Source: Bacillus thuringiensis | GTDB taxonomy: Bacteria > Bacillota > Bacilli > Bacillales > Bacillaceae_G | Reading direction: 5' to 3' | NCBI RefSeq assembly: GCF_022095615.2 | Contig: NZ_CP155559.1 | Location: 1,175,501 to 1,239,500, forward strand | DNA length: 64,000 bases | Shown: positions 19,501 to 27,787 of the stretch, in pieces | How the letters are laid out: the number at the start of each line of letters is the position of its first letter | How positions within the stretch are numbered: position 1 is the stretch's first letter | The notes under the pieces: generated by a model | Database searches by the model: none | What the model saw: only the letters and a program-made list of their open reading frames with translations | Told to the model about the DNA's origin: nothing | Position numbers and translations under genes: made by a program

Positions 19501-20355
19501 ATGAAAGAACGGATTATCATAACAGGAGCAAACGGTCAATTGGGAAAGCAACTACAAGAAGAGTTAAATCCTGAAGAATACGACATATATCCATTTGATA
19601 AAAAGTTACTAGATATAACAAATATATCCCGAATGCAGCAAGTGGTACAAGAAATAAGGCCACACATCATTATTCATTGTGCAGCGTATACGAAGGTTGA
19701 TCATGCAGAAACAGAACAAGATATTGCGTATAGAATAAATGCAATAGGAGCTCGAAATGTAGCGGTTGCTTCACAATTAGTAGGGGCGAAGTTAGTTTAT
19801 ATCAGTACTGATTATGTATTTCAGGGCGATAGACCAGAGGGATACGATGAATTTCATAATCCGGCGCCGATAAATACATACGGAGCTTCTAAGTATGCGG
19901 GAGAGCAGTTCGTCAAAGAGCTACATAATAAATACTTTATCGTTCGTACATCGTGGTTATATGGTAAGTATGGAAATAATTTTGTGAAAACGATGATGCG
20001 ATTAGGTAAAGAAAGAGAAGAAGTATCTGTTGTAGCAGATCAAATCGGTTCTCCTACTTATGTGGCGGATTTAAATGTAATGATTAATAAGCTCATTCAT
20101 ACTTCTTTATACGGTACGTATCATGTGTCAAATAGAGGTTCATGTTCTTGGTTTGAATTTGCAAAAAAAATATTTTTGGATGCAAATATGAAAGTGAATG
20201 TATTACCTGTTTCAACCGAAGAATTTGGATCAGCGGCAGCGAGACCGAAATATTCTATTTTCCAACATAACATGCTACGATTAAATGGTTTTTCACAAAT
20301 GCCTTCTTGGGAAGAAGGATTAGAGCGTTTTTTTATAGAAACAAAAAGTCATTAA
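19501..20355 (+). CDS. rmlD: dTDP-4-dehydrorhamnose reductase RmlD
   Basis: 284 residues. NADPH-binding GANGQLGKQL at the N-terminus, YISTDYVFQGD, and the catalytic YGASKYAGE. It produces dTDP-L-rhamnose. Last gene of the glycan operon that begins at 13889; a strong terminator overlaps its stop. Together with the neighbouring transferases it supplies rhamnose for the exosporium glycan, as reported for this locus in B. anthracis. Confidence 0.96.
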   Translation: MKERIIITGANGQLGKQLQEELNPEEYDIYPFDKKLLDITNISRMQQVVQEIRPHIIIHCAAYTKVDHAETEQDIAYRINAIGARNVAVASQLVGAKLVYISTDYVFQGDRPEGYDEFHNPAPINTYGASKYAGEQFVKELHNKYFIVRTSWLYGKYGNNFVKTMMRLGKEREEVSVVADQIGSPTYVADLNVMINKLIHTSLYGTYHVSNRGSCSWFEFAKKIFLDANMKVNVLPVSTEEFGSAAARPKYSIFQHNMLRLNGFSQMPSWEEGLERFFIETKSH

Positions 20356-20380
20356 CAAAATTTAAGTTAATGACTTTTTT
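20343..20380 (+). terminator. Terminator of the rmlACBD operon
   Basis: AAAAAGTCATTAAC / GTTAATGACTTTTTT, overlapping the rmlD stop. Confidence 0.85.
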
Positions 20381-20415
20381 GTTTGCCTTTAAGAGGTTTT
20401 ATGGTACTATAATTA

Positions 20416-20431
20416 TAGTATCAGGTACTAA
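20416..20431. promoter_or_regulatory. FapR operator-like box upstream of fabI
   Basis: TAGTATCAGGTACTAA, read on the other strand TTAGTACCTGATACTA, matches the FapR operator (TTAGTACC-core palindrome) closely. It lies just downstream of a TATAAT (20408-20413) about 50 bases before the fabI ATG. FapR represses fatty-acid synthesis genes, fabI included, and is released by malonyl-CoA. Confidence 0.8.
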
Positions 20432-20464
20432 TAACAAGTATAAGCAATTCTGGGAGGATATATC

Positions 20465-21235
20465 ATGGAACTATTACAAGGGAAAACATTCGTTGTTATG
20501 GGCGTTGCGAACCAAAGAAGTATTGCGTGGGGAATTGCTCGCTCTTTGCATAATGCAGGTGCAAAATTAATATTCACATATGCAGGAGAACGCTTAGAGA
20601 GAAACGTTCGTGAATTAGCGGACACATTAGAAGGACAAGAATCACTTGTATTACCTTGTGATGTAACAAATGATGAAGAACTTACAGCTTGCTTTGAAAC
20701 AATCAAGCAAGAGGTTGGTACAATTCACGGTGTTGCACACTGTATTGCTTTTGCAAATCGTGATGATTTAAAAGGTGAATTTGTAGATACTTCTCGCGAT
20801 GGATTTTTACTTGCACAAAATATTAGTGCATTCTCTTTAACAGCTGTAGCAAGAGAAGCGAAGAAAGTAATGACAGAAGGCGGAAATATTTTAACGTTAA
20901 CATATCTTGGCGGCGAGCGCGTTGTGAAAAACTATAACGTTATGGGTGTTGCGAAAGCTTCATTAGAAGCTAGCGTGAAATATTTAGCTAACGATTTAGG
21001 CCAACATGGCATTCGCGTTAACGCTATTTCTGCAGGACCAATTCGTACGTTATCTGCAAAAGGTGTAGGTGACTTTAACTCAATCTTAAGAGAAATTGAG
21101 GAGCGCGCACCACTTCGTCGTACAACAACTCCAGAAGAAGTTGGGGATACAGCAGTATTCTTATTCAGTGATTTAGCACGCGGCGTAACAGGAGAAAACA
21201 TTCACGTTGATTCAGGGTATCATATCCTAGGATAA
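20465..21235 (+). CDS. fabI: Enoyl-ACP reductase (NADH) FabI
   Basis: 256 residues. SDR-type enoyl reductase of fatty-acid elongation. Visible are the cofactor segment GVANQRSIAWGIA, FANRDDLKGEF, the active-site spacing Tyr-x6-Lys in KNYNVMGVAKASLEAS, and the ISAGPIRTLSAKG loop. GGGAGGA precedes the ATG. It is transcribed alone between a FapR-like box and a terminator. Its location among exosporium genes is the same in B. cereus-group relatives and need not imply a spore function. Confidence 0.96.
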   Translation: MELLQGKTFVVMGVANQRSIAWGIARSLHNAGAKLIFTYAGERLERNVRELADTLEGQESLVLPCDVTNDEELTACFETIKQEVGTIHGVAHCIAFANRDDLKGEFVDTSRDGFLLAQNISAFSLTAVAREAKKVMTEGGNILTLTYLGGERVVKNYNVMGVAKASLEASVKYLANDLGQHGIRVNAISAGPIRTLSAKGVGDFNSILREIEERAPLRRTTTPEEVGDTAVFLFSDLARGVTGENIHVDSGYHILG

Positions 21236-21252
21236 ATATAATATTAATTTTT

Positions 21253-21288
21253 AAAGGACAATCTCTATATGTTGAGATTGTCCTTTTT
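21253..21288 (+). terminator. Terminator of fabI
   Basis: AAAGGACAATCTC / GAGATTGTCCTTTTT hairpin 18 bases past the stop. Confidence 0.85.
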
Positions 21289-21397
21289 ATTTGTTCTTAG
21301 AAAGAACGATTTTTAACGAAAGTTCTTACCACGTTATGAATATAACTATAATAGTACACGATTTAATTAGCTACGTATGGAAGTGGGAGGGACGAGT

Positions 21398-21943
21398 GTG
21401 AAGAATAAAAATAAAAGTTCAACAGTTGGAAAACCGTTGTTATATATTGCGCAAGTAAGTTTGGAACTTGCTGCACCGAAAATAAAAAGGATTATCTTAA
21501 CAAACTTTGAAAATGAGGATCGAAGAGAAAAAAGTAATAGAAATGAAAACGAAAATGCTGTAAGTAGTGCTGTGGAAGAGGTAATAGAACAACAAGAACA
21601 ACAAGAACAACAAGAACAACAAGAACAACAAGAGCAGCAAGTGGAAGAAATAGAAGAAGAGGAACAAGAGGAACAAGTACAAGAGCAGCAAGAGTCAGTG
21701 AGAACTGTCCCGTATAATAAATCATTTAAGGATATGAATAATGATGAAAAAATTCATTTTTTATTAAACCGTCCTCATTACATTCCTAAAGTAAGGTGCA
21801 GAATAAAAACGGCTACCGTTTCTTATATTGGATCAATCATATCGTATCGTAATGGCATTGTATCCATTATGCCACAAAATAGCATGAGAGATATTAGGTT
21901 GTCTATAGATGATATCCAATCGATTAGTATGGCCGGCTTTTAA
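21398..21943 (+). CDS. cotO: Spore coat protein CotO-like
   Basis: 181 residues starting at a GTG (GGGAGGG seven bases upstream; an ATG 21 bases earlier has no site). The N-terminal KPLLYIAQ segment, a middle acidic Gln/Glu run, and a C-terminal domain with FLLNRPHYIPKVRCRIKT and a Y-x-G-x-I strand fit CotO of the Bacillus coat. CotO is a morphogenetic coat protein in B. subtilis and is needed for exosporium attachment in the B. cereus group. The Q/E run is about 35 residues and low complexity. Confidence 0.85.
   Translation: MKNKNKSSTVGKPLLYIAQVSLELAAPKIKRIILTNFENEDRREKSNRNENENAVSSAVEEVIEQQEQQEQQEQQEQQEQQVEEIEEEEQEEQVQEQQESVRTVPYNKSFKDMNNDEKIHFLLNRPHYIPKVRCRIKTATVSYIGSIISYRNGIVSIMPQNSMRDIRLSIDDIQSISMAGF
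21585..21646 (+). repeat. CAACAAGAA-type short tandem repeat in cotO
   Basis: About six tandem 9-bp CAA-CAA-GAA-like units encode EQQ repeats. In-frame slippage would change only the length of the Gln/Glu linker. Confidence 0.8.
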
Positions 21944-21950
21944 ATATGTA

Positions 21951-21990
21951 AAGGTGGTAGAAAGCTTCTACCACCTCAATAGTTTTTTTA
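21951..21990 (+). terminator. Terminator of cotO
   Basis: GGTGGTAGAA / TTCTACCACC hairpin followed on the plus strand by a T-run, between the converging cotO and exsY. Confidence 0.75.
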
Positions 21991-21992
21991 GT

Positions 21993-22457
21993 TTACTTTA
22001 CGATAGAAACGTCGCGTAAGCATTGAATCGCACAGAAACAGCTTAAATCAACAGTAAGGCAAGTAGTTGTCGATATTAATCTTGCATTTGGTACAGCTAA
22101 AAACGTACAAATTGGATCGTCACCAGGTGGTACCGGAGTACCGTCACCTAAAACTACAGTTAATACACGTAGCACAGCACAGCTATCATCATCTACACTT
22201 TCTACACGGAAAATTGGTGATTGGCAGCTAACTAGGCTTGCAGATGGTGCGAAAGCTTCAAAAGGTGTTCCAGCTTTTGTGTATAAAATAAAAGGGCGTG
22301 TATTCGCTACTGATGCCGTGTTGTGTGCGCCTAAAAATGGAATTTCACAACCAGATCCACATGTTGTTGTAGAACAATCTTGTAATTCATTGATGAATTT
22401 TACAACGTCAACTACACAATGAGAAGAGCTATGGTGTTTATTTTCGTTACAACTCAT
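21993..22457 (-). CDS. exsY: Exosporium basal-layer protein ExsY
   Basis: 154 residues, Cys-rich. The start is the ATG at 22457 (AAGGAG nine bases ahead). It has the CotZ/CotY/ExsY core: VVKFINELQDC, TTTCGSGCEIPFLG, NTRPFILYTK, DDPICTFLAVPNARL and SCFCAIQCLRDVS. The N-terminus MSCNENKHHSSSH matches ExsY rather than CotY. ExsY self-assembles through disulfides and is required to complete the exosporium beyond the cap. CotY, about 1.5 kb away, is a close paralogue. Confidence 0.95.
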   Translation of the reverse strand: MSCNENKHHSSSHCVVDVVKFINELQDCSTTTCGSGCEIPFLGAHNTASVANTRPFILYTKAGTPFEAFAPSASLVSCQSPIFRVESVDDDSCAVLRVLTVVLGDGTPVPPGDDPICTFLAVPNARLISTTTCLTVDLSCFCAIQCLRDVSIVK

Positions 22458-22582
22458 TAATGTCACTCCTTATCTTCTTGTTTGTATTTACATTAATAAG
22501 ATATTGGAGTGGAGGAGATTTGGTCACAATCTCAAGACCTTTTTTTTTAAATAGGCGAAAGAAGATAAGGGAAGGTGGAATC

Positions 22583-22942
22583 ATGCTGTTTACAAGTTGG
22601 CTTTTATTTTTTATTTTCGCGTTAGCTGCTTTTAGGCTCACCCGTTTAATTGTATATGATAAAATTACAGCTTTTTTGCGAAGACCGTTTATTGACGAAT
22701 TAGAGATTACAGAGCCGGATGGAAGTGTATCAACTTTTACAAAAGTAAAAGGTAAAGGATTAAGAAAGTGGCTTGGCGAATTATTAAGCTGTTATTGGTG
22801 TACAGGTGTGTGGGTTAGTGCTTTTTTATTAGTTTTATATAATTGGATCCCTATCGTTGCAGAGCCGTTACTTGCATTATTAGCTATTGCAGGTGCAGCA
22901 GCAATTATTGAAACGATTACAGGATATTTTATGGGAGAATAA
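22583..22942 (+). CDS. yjcA: Sporulation-associated membrane protein YjcA (DUF1360 type)
   Basis: 119 residues from the ATG at 22583 with GGAAGGTGG ahead; the frame is open further upstream but overlaps exsY. There are three or so hydrophobic segments (residues 1-20, 76-93, 98-119), and the conserved LLSCYWCTGVWVS block marks the DUF1360 family. B. subtilis yjcA is sporulation-expressed and sits beside cot genes, the same setting as here. Biochemical role unknown. Confidence 0.85.
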   Translation: MLFTSWLLFFIFALAAFRLTRLIVYDKITAFLRRPFIDELEITEPDGSVSTFTKVKGKGLRKWLGELLSCYWCTGVWVSAFLLVLYNWIPIVAEPLLALLAIAGAAAIIETITGYFMGE

Positions 22943-23052
22943 TATATCTTTATAATACGAGAGAAAGCGGAGTTTAAAAGAACGAGGGAACGGAAATAAA
23001 GAGTTGTTCATATAGTAAATAGACAGAATTGACAGTAGAGGAGATGTTTGCT

Positions 23053-23229
23053 GTGAGCAATAATCCAAGGCAAAATTCATATGATCTGCAGCAATGGTAT
23101 CACATGCAGCAACAACACCAAGCGCAACAACAGGCATATCAAGAACAATTACAGCAACAAGGATTTGTGAAGAAAAAGGGATGCAATTGTGGGAAAAAGA
23201 AGAATGCAATAAAACACTATGAAGAATGA
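23053..23229 (+). CDS. Small Gln-rich protein with basic Cys motif, candidate spore coat component
   Basis: 58 residues from a GTG at 23053 (AGAGGAG nine bases upstream; the ATG at 23044 would abut the site). Residues about 10-38 are rich in Gln, Tyr and His; the C-terminus has KKKGCNCGKKK, a short Cys pair between Lys runs. Many coat and exosporium proteins are small, low-complexity and Cys-containing, and the gene lies between yjcA and bxpB, which supports but does not prove a spore role. A terminator follows directly. Confidence 0.7.
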   Translation: MSNNPRQNSYDLQQWYHMQQQHQAQQQAYQEQLQQQGFVKKKGCNCGKKKNAIKHYEE

Positions 23230-23257
23230 AACACTCATGTTACTGTGAGTGTTTTTT
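23230..23257 (+). terminator. Terminator of the small Gln-rich gene
   Basis: ACACTCA / TGAGTGT hairpin plus a run of T directly after the stop. Confidence 0.75.
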
Positions 23258-23268
23258 ATTATACATAT

Positions 23269-23306
23269 AAAAAGCGGTATTTCAAAGGAGAAATACCGCT
23301 TTTTAC
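23269..23306 (-). terminator. Terminator at the end of bxpB
   Basis: AAAAAGCGGTATTTC / GAAATACCGCTTTTT palindrome touching the bxpB stop. Confidence 0.85.
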
Positions 23307-23809
23307 TAGCTAATTTGTGCAACTGTTAATGCTGCAGCACGAATGTCTACAGTTCCAAATAATTCAACTGGTACGATTTGAACTAAGTCGCCAGGATTCA
23401 AGTTAATAAGAATAACACCGCTAGAAACCTCTACTTCTCCAGTACCGATAATGTTAGCACGGACTGCCGTCCCGGATCCTGGGATAATGTTGTCAGGTGT
23501 GTCCAATGTTAAGAAGAATCGGGCAGCATTTGGTGGGGCAGGAACATTTTCAAGACTTACCGTTAATGTATAACTGATTTGATAGATACCAGCTATTTGA
23601 ATTCGAATGCCATTTCCGACGCTTACTGTATTGTTTATTACAGGAACAGTAATATTAGGATTTGGACTTACGCTAGGTAATAGTAATGGTGTAAACAGTG
23701 AAGCAAACTGAGGTGCAGACGCGTTGAAAGCAAAACCGAAGGCAGGTAGTGTACTAGCTGGTTTCGCCTCGCAATCGATTTTAGTAAATTCGCAATCAGA
23801 AGAGAACAT
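23306..23809 (-). CDS. bxpB: Exosporium basal-layer protein BxpB (ExsFA)
   Basis: 167 residues, the reported length of BxpB, beginning MFSSDCEFTKIDC after AAGGAG. The rest is a beta-rich TNF/C1q-like trimer domain (GIRIQIAGIYQISYTLTV, GSGTAVRANIIGTGE, LNPGDLVQIVPVEL, ending AAALTVAQIS). BxpB anchors BclA to the exosporium base after cleavage of the BclA leader. It is on the minus strand between the small Gln-rich gene and cotY. Confidence 0.95.
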   Translation of the reverse strand: MFSSDCEFTKIDCEAKPASTLPAFGFAFNASAPQFASLFTPLLLPSVSPNPNITVPVINNTVSVGNGIRIQIAGIYQISYTLTVSLENVPAPPNAARFFLTLDTPDNIIPGSGTAVRANIIGTGEVEVSSGVILINLNPGDLVQIVPVELFGTVDIRAAALTVAQIS

Positions 23810-23911
23810 GTTTTTCACTCCTTTATCTGTTTCTACTTTCAGTTAATGAAAAGGACAGGTTCTATGTTCTAGACAAGTTCCCAATTTTATGAAAAATACA
23901 TAATAATACCT

Positions 23912-23963
23912 TTTAAGCATGGATTGGGTGGCAGAAAACTCTGCCACCCAATCCATGCTTAAA
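23912..23963. repeat. Perfect 23-bp inverted repeat between bxpB and cotY
   Basis: Arms of 23 bases (23912-23934 and 23941-23963) pair without mismatch around a six-base loop. It begins 13 bases past the cotY stop. On the cotY strand it runs into AAAAGG rather than a T-run, so it is not a standard intrinsic terminator. It may end or stabilise the cotY message. Confidence 0.8.
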
Positions 23964-23976
23964 TTAGTATTCAGTT

Positions 23977-24444
23977 TTATATAGAAACATCGCGTAAGCA
24001 TTGAATAGCGCAGAAGCAACTTAAATCAACAGTAAGACAAGTGGAGGATGATACGAGTCTTGCATTTGGTACAGCTAAAAACGTACAGATTGGATCATCA
24101 CCAGGTGGTACAGAGGTACCATCACCTAAAACTACAGTTAATACACGTAATACAGCGCAGTCATCATCATCTATACTTTCTACGCGGAAAATTGGAGATT
24201 GGCAGCTAGTAAGGCTTGCAGATGGTGCGAATGCTTCAAAAGGTGTTCCGGCTTTTGTGTATAAAATAAAAGGACGTGTATTTGCTACTGATGCATTGTT
24301 ATGTGCGCCTAAAAATGGAACTTCACAACCAGATCCACATGTTGTCGTTGCACATTCTTGTAGTTCATGTATAAAACGAACGACATTTGATACACAATTG
24401 AAATCAAAATCATGTTGATTATCTTCGTTACAATTGCAGCTCAT
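23977..24444 (-). CDS. cotY: Exosporium/spore coat protein CotY
   Basis: 155 residues from the ATG at 24444 (AAGGAG upstream). Cys-rich paralogue of ExsY sharing TTTCGSGCEVPFLG, NTRPFILYTKAGTPFEAFAPS, DDPICTFLAVPNARLV and the C-terminus CAIQCLRDVSI. The N-terminus MSCNCNEDNQHDFDFN marks it as CotY. CotY is a cap-enriched basal-layer protein that co-assembles with ExsY. Most of the divergence between the two genes is in the first 40 residues. Confidence 0.94.
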   Translation of the reverse strand: MSCNCNEDNQHDFDFNCVSNVVRFIHELQECATTTCGSGCEVPFLGAHNNASVANTRPFILYTKAGTPFEAFAPSASLTSCQSPIFRVESIDDDDCAVLRVLTVVLGDGTSVPPGDDPICTFLAVPNARLVSSSTCLTVDLSCFCAIQCLRDVSI

Positions 24445-24572
24445 TATGTTCACTCCTTCTCGTGAGTTCTGACATACACTATTACAATATGAATGGGATA
24501 TGGTTGATATTACGTTAATTCTAATGATAAAAACAGGGAATTTATATAGTAGGGATGTCCATCATGCAATAT

Positions 24573-24606
24573 AAAAAAAGACATCCTTATTTAGTGGATG
24601 TCTTTT
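24573..24606 (-). terminator. Terminator at the end of the UvrD-like helicase gene
   Basis: AAAAGACATCC / GGATGTCTTTT, overlapping the gene end, T-rich on the minus strand. Confidence 0.75.
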
Positions 24607-26653
24607 CAGGTAAATCTTTTCGCGCAGTATATAAAAAACGAGAGATATCTAATTTTTTTCCTCTAAAAAATTGCGGAGAGGAAATGTAAAGTTCTTCTTT
24701 CGCACGTGTAATGGCGACATAAAGCAGTCGACGTTCTTCTTCTAAAGCTTCAGACGTCTCTGTAACACGATCATTTGCATCTTTTAAAGAAGAAGTATGA
24801 GGGAGAATACCATCGCTCGCTCCAAGTAAAAAGACGCATGGAAATTCAAGGCCTTTTGCGTTATGAATAGACATAAGCGAAACAGCATCTTTTTCCGGCA
24901 TTGTTTTTAATGCTTCCATTTCTTTTTGACCTTGAATTGCTTCATCAATAAATTGTAAATATGCTGGAATATCGGTGAAACGAGTTGCAGACTCCATTAA
25001 TTCTTCTAACATTTCTTCTTGTATATCTTTATGCATTGTAAAGGAAGAACGATCGTTACTTTGTAAGTACTCTAAATACTTTCCTTTACCATGAATAATT
25101 TCTTTTAATGCTTTTTTCGGTTCTAATTCTTTTATAAATTTAATAAAATCGATACGCTCATTTACCTTTTTCACTTGAAAAGGTTTTAAGCTTGGATTTA
25201 ATAATAAGAAATGAAGAAGAGAAGGGAAGCGCCCCTCACCATACTTCCATTGTTCACGTTCAATAAATGAAATACAATCATCACGCCCGATATACATCGT
25301 GGGCAATATGTTTGAAAGTGATTCTAATCGAAACGGTTCAATCACCAGTCTTAAATGATCTAATACAGGCTTAATTAAAGAATGTTCATAAAATGATTGA
25401 CTCGCCCCGTGCTTAATAAACGGGATTTTATGAATGGTAAGCTGATCAAGTAACGAACGGCTTACAGAATGTGTGCGATACAGTAAACAAAAATCTTTAA
25501 AGTTTCGTTCGCCGCTCTCTACTTTTTCTTGAATGAGCTGCAAAATTTGATTTGCTTCATCAAGAGTCGTAGCAGGTCTTGCGTAAAAAGGTTGTACACC
25601 TTCTTCGCGCACAGAATATAGCTCTTTATCAAAACGCTCTTGATTTAGTTTGATAACTTCATTTCCAAGTCCGACGATAAAAGGATTGGATCGATAATTT
25701 GTATTCAGTGCGATAATAGTAGTGTTATCAAATTCTTTTGGAAAAGATAAAATAATTTGGTGACTTGCTCCTCGCCAGCCGTATATCGCCTGGTCGTCAT
25801 CACCTGCGATAAATAAATTATTTCTTGGCGTGGCTAACAATTTTACAATTTCATATTGTGCATACGATGTATCTTGGAACTCATCTACTTCAATATAGTG
25901 GAAACGTTGTTGTAATTGGGTAAGCAAAGGAGCGTTATTTTCTAACATATAATATGTTTCTAATAGGATGTCATCGAAATCAATATAATTATATCGTTGT
26001 TTTACTTCTTCAAAACGCTCGTATACTTCTTTAAATTCTTGTTCAACGGGTGTTGTTGTTTTTACATCTTTTGGACGATTCAATTTGTTTTTCTCAAGTG
26101 AAATCATAGCGAGCATCGTTTCAGCATCATAATCGTCTTTTAAGCGTAACTCTTTTAAAATTTTCTTTATCATAATTTGTTTATGTTTTTCGTTTGCTAA
26201 AATTTGCTGATTATATCCTTGACTACGAAGCAATTTTAAAAAGACAGAGTGGAATGTACCAGCAACAACGTAGCTACTTGCTGCACGATTCATACCTGGT
26301 AAATTTGCTACACGGTTTCGGATTTCTTCAGCTGCTTTTTGTGTAAATGTAAGTAATAAAATATTGCGCGGATGAACTTGTTTTACATTTACTAAATAAC
26401 CTACGCGGGTTGTTAAAACAGATGTTTTCCCGCTTCCAGCACCAGCTAATGTAAGAACAGGGCCTTCTGTCGTTCGCACGGCTTCTAATTGTTTTTCATT
26501 TAAAAATACATTTTGTTGTTCGAGAGCGCGGAAATACGCTGCATCTGCATCTTCTTCCATAATTAAATGGGTAGATGTTTTCGGAATATGATATGTTGCA
26601 CGCGGAATATCAGCGTGCGTTAATGATTTTTGTGAAAATTTTTCTTGTGTCAT
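24587..26653 (-). CDS. yjcD: UvrD/Rep-family ATP-dependent DNA helicase (YjcD-like)
   Basis: 688 residues. SF1A helicase motifs in order: Q motif LNEKQLEAV, Walker A AGAGSGKT (about residues 71-78), TFTQKAAEEI (Ia), VDEFQDTS (II), GDDDQAIYGWRGA (III), LNTNYRSNP (IV), SIHNAKGLEF (V) and VAITRAKEEL (VI). It is smaller than UvrD/PcrA and resembles B. subtilis YjcD. A role in DNA repair is likely by family. GAAGGTG precedes the ATG. Confidence 0.92.
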   Translation of the reverse strand: MTQEKFSQKSLTHADIPRATYHIPKTSTHLIMEEDADAAYFRALEQQNVFLNEKQLEAVRTTEGPVLTLAGAGSGKTSVLTTRVGYLVNVKQVHPRNILLLTFTQKAAEEIRNRVANLPGMNRAASSYVVAGTFHSVFLKLLRSQGYNQQILANEKHKQIMIKKILKELRLKDDYDAETMLAMISLEKNKLNRPKDVKTTTPVEQEFKEVYERFEEVKQRYNYIDFDDILLETYYMLENNAPLLTQLQQRFHYIEVDEFQDTSYAQYEIVKLLATPRNNLFIAGDDDQAIYGWRGASHQIILSFPKEFDNTTIIALNTNYRSNPFIVGLGNEVIKLNQERFDKELYSVREEGVQPFYARPATTLDEANQILQLIQEKVESGERNFKDFCLLYRTHSVSRSLLDQLTIHKIPFIKHGASQSFYEHSLIKPVLDHLRLVIEPFRLESLSNILPTMYIGRDDCISFIEREQWKYGEGRFPSLLHFLLLNPSLKPFQVKKVNERIDFIKFIKELEPKKALKEIIHGKGKYLEYLQSNDRSSFTMHKDIQEEMLEELMESATRFTDIPAYLQFIDEAIQGQKEMEALKTMPEKDAVSLMSIHNAKGLEFPCVFLLGASDGILPHTSSLKDANDRVTETSEALEEERRLLYVAITRAKEELYISSPQFFRGKKLDISRFLYTARKDLPEKTSTK

Positions 26654-26720
26654 ATATTCACCTTCAAAACTATAGCATCAACATTTAACTTTAGCGGAAG
26701 AAAAAGAAAATAGCAATGTA

Positions 26721-26748
26721 AAAAACAGGAGGGGATACCTCCTGTTTT
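26721..26748 (-). terminator. Terminator of the yjcG-yjcF transcript
   Basis: AAAACAGGAGG / CCTCCTGTTTT hairpin just past the yjcF stop. Confidence 0.8.
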
Positions 26749-26752
26749 CAAA

Positions 26753-27175
26753 TTACAATTCTTTTATCATAACGATGTGAGGAATATTTGCTTCCATGAA
26801 TACATTAGAATTCGTTACATATCCAAGTTTCTTATAGAAATCTTCAGCATGTGTTTGGGCGTGCAGCTTTAATTTTGATAGCGAGTTTTCCTTCGCATAC
26901 GCTTCAAGTGCATCCATAACAATTTTTCCAATGCCTTTTTTACGATGGGAAGCTAGTACGCAAATGCGTTCCATTTTTCCTATTCCATCAATGGTGCGAA
27001 AACGACCAGCACCAACTGGAACATCATTATCATATATAACAACGTGTGTTGAAATTTCTTCAAACTCATCATACTCTTCTTCAGCAGACACTTGTTGTTC
27101 ATTCACAAATACTTGCTTACGTACAGAGAATGCGTCTCTTAGTTGTTCGTCCGTTTGTACGATCTGTGCATGCAA
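26753..27175 (-). CDS. yjcF: GNAT-family N-acetyltransferase YjcF
   Basis: 140 residues if started at the TTG at 27175, which has AAAGGGG nine bases ahead and matches the B. subtilis YjcF length; an ATG 21 bases upstream overlaps yjcG. GNAT features: VGAGRFRTID (beta 4), RICVLASHRKKGIGKIVMDAL (acetyl-CoA loop R/K-x-x-G-x-G) and LHAQTHAEDFYKKLGY. The acceptor is unknown. It follows yjcG with a one-base gap. Confidence 0.88.
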   Translation of the reverse strand: MHAQIVQTDEQLRDAFSVRKQVFVNEQQVSAEEEYDEFEEISTHVVIYDNDVPVGAGRFRTIDGIGKMERICVLASHRKKGIGKIVMDALEAYAKENSLSKLKLHAQTHAEDFYKKLGYVTNSNVFMEANIPHIVMIKEL

Positions 27176-27176
27176 A

Positions 27177-27695
27177 TTAGTTGTTCCCCTTTCCAAGGTG
27201 GAATGTTTCGTGTACAGTCCATGTTCCGTTTTCTAATTGATATAGAAGGTGGAAGCGATCAATTGGTTGTTCATAATAGAAATCTTTCATACGTAATCGA
27301 CCTAATACATCAGCATGCTCTGCATCTGATAAGCCTTGTCCAATTGTTAAATGAGGTACGAAAGCGTATTCGCGTTCTTGTGTAAAGAATTCATGATGCA
27401 TTTCTTCATTTAAGAAAGTAAGTTCAGGTGTTTTTTCTACTTTAAAATAAAGAACATTATTAACAGGTGCGAATGAACCAACTTTTCCGACGTGAAGGGT
27501 GAAAGGGTTCGTTTTACTTGCGATTTTATGTAACTCTTTTACAATCGATTCTAATTGTTCATCTTGCGTCTCAAAGGGTGTTTTCAATGTAATGTGTGGC
27601 GGAACTAATGCGTAGTGCGGATCATAACGTTTACGCAATCCGTTCGCTTTATCTTGAATCATTTTAGATGGAAAAATTACAATGCCTAATTTCAT
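27177..27695 (-). CDS. yjcG: 2H-family phosphodiesterase / 2'-5' RNA ligase-like protein YjcG
   Basis: 172 residues. The two catalytic H-x-T motifs are present, PPHITLKTP (about residue 34) and VPHLTIGQ (about residue 115), defining the 2H phosphoesterase fold. Such proteins cleave or join 2',5' or cyclic RNA phosphates; the substrate here is not known. It is co-transcribed with yjcF and precedes yjcH as in B. subtilis. Confidence 0.9.
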   Translation of the reverse strand: MKLGIVIFPSKMIQDKANGLRKRYDPHYALVPPHITLKTPFETQDEQLESIVKELHKIASKTNPFTLHVGKVGSFAPVNNVLYFKVEKTPELTFLNEEMHHEFFTQEREYAFVPHLTIGQGLSDAEHADVLGRLRMKDFYYEQPIDRFHLLYQLENGTWTVHETFHLGKGNN

Positions 27696-27787
27696 GTTCC
27701 AATTCCTCCCTTTGTAAGTCTAGTTAGATTTTGAGAAAAAAACTCTCTTCATCTATTATATCAAATTATTCTGAATACTGCTCTCTA

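Noticed and set aside
24041..24418. Plus-strand frame over cotY
   Set aside because: Complement of a well-identified gene with no start site.
23819..24586. Sigma-K promoters for bxpB and cotY
   Set aside because: A CATA-N3-TA-like -10 can be read upstream of cotY, but no AC-type -35 lies at the right distance, and bxpB and exsY show no match.
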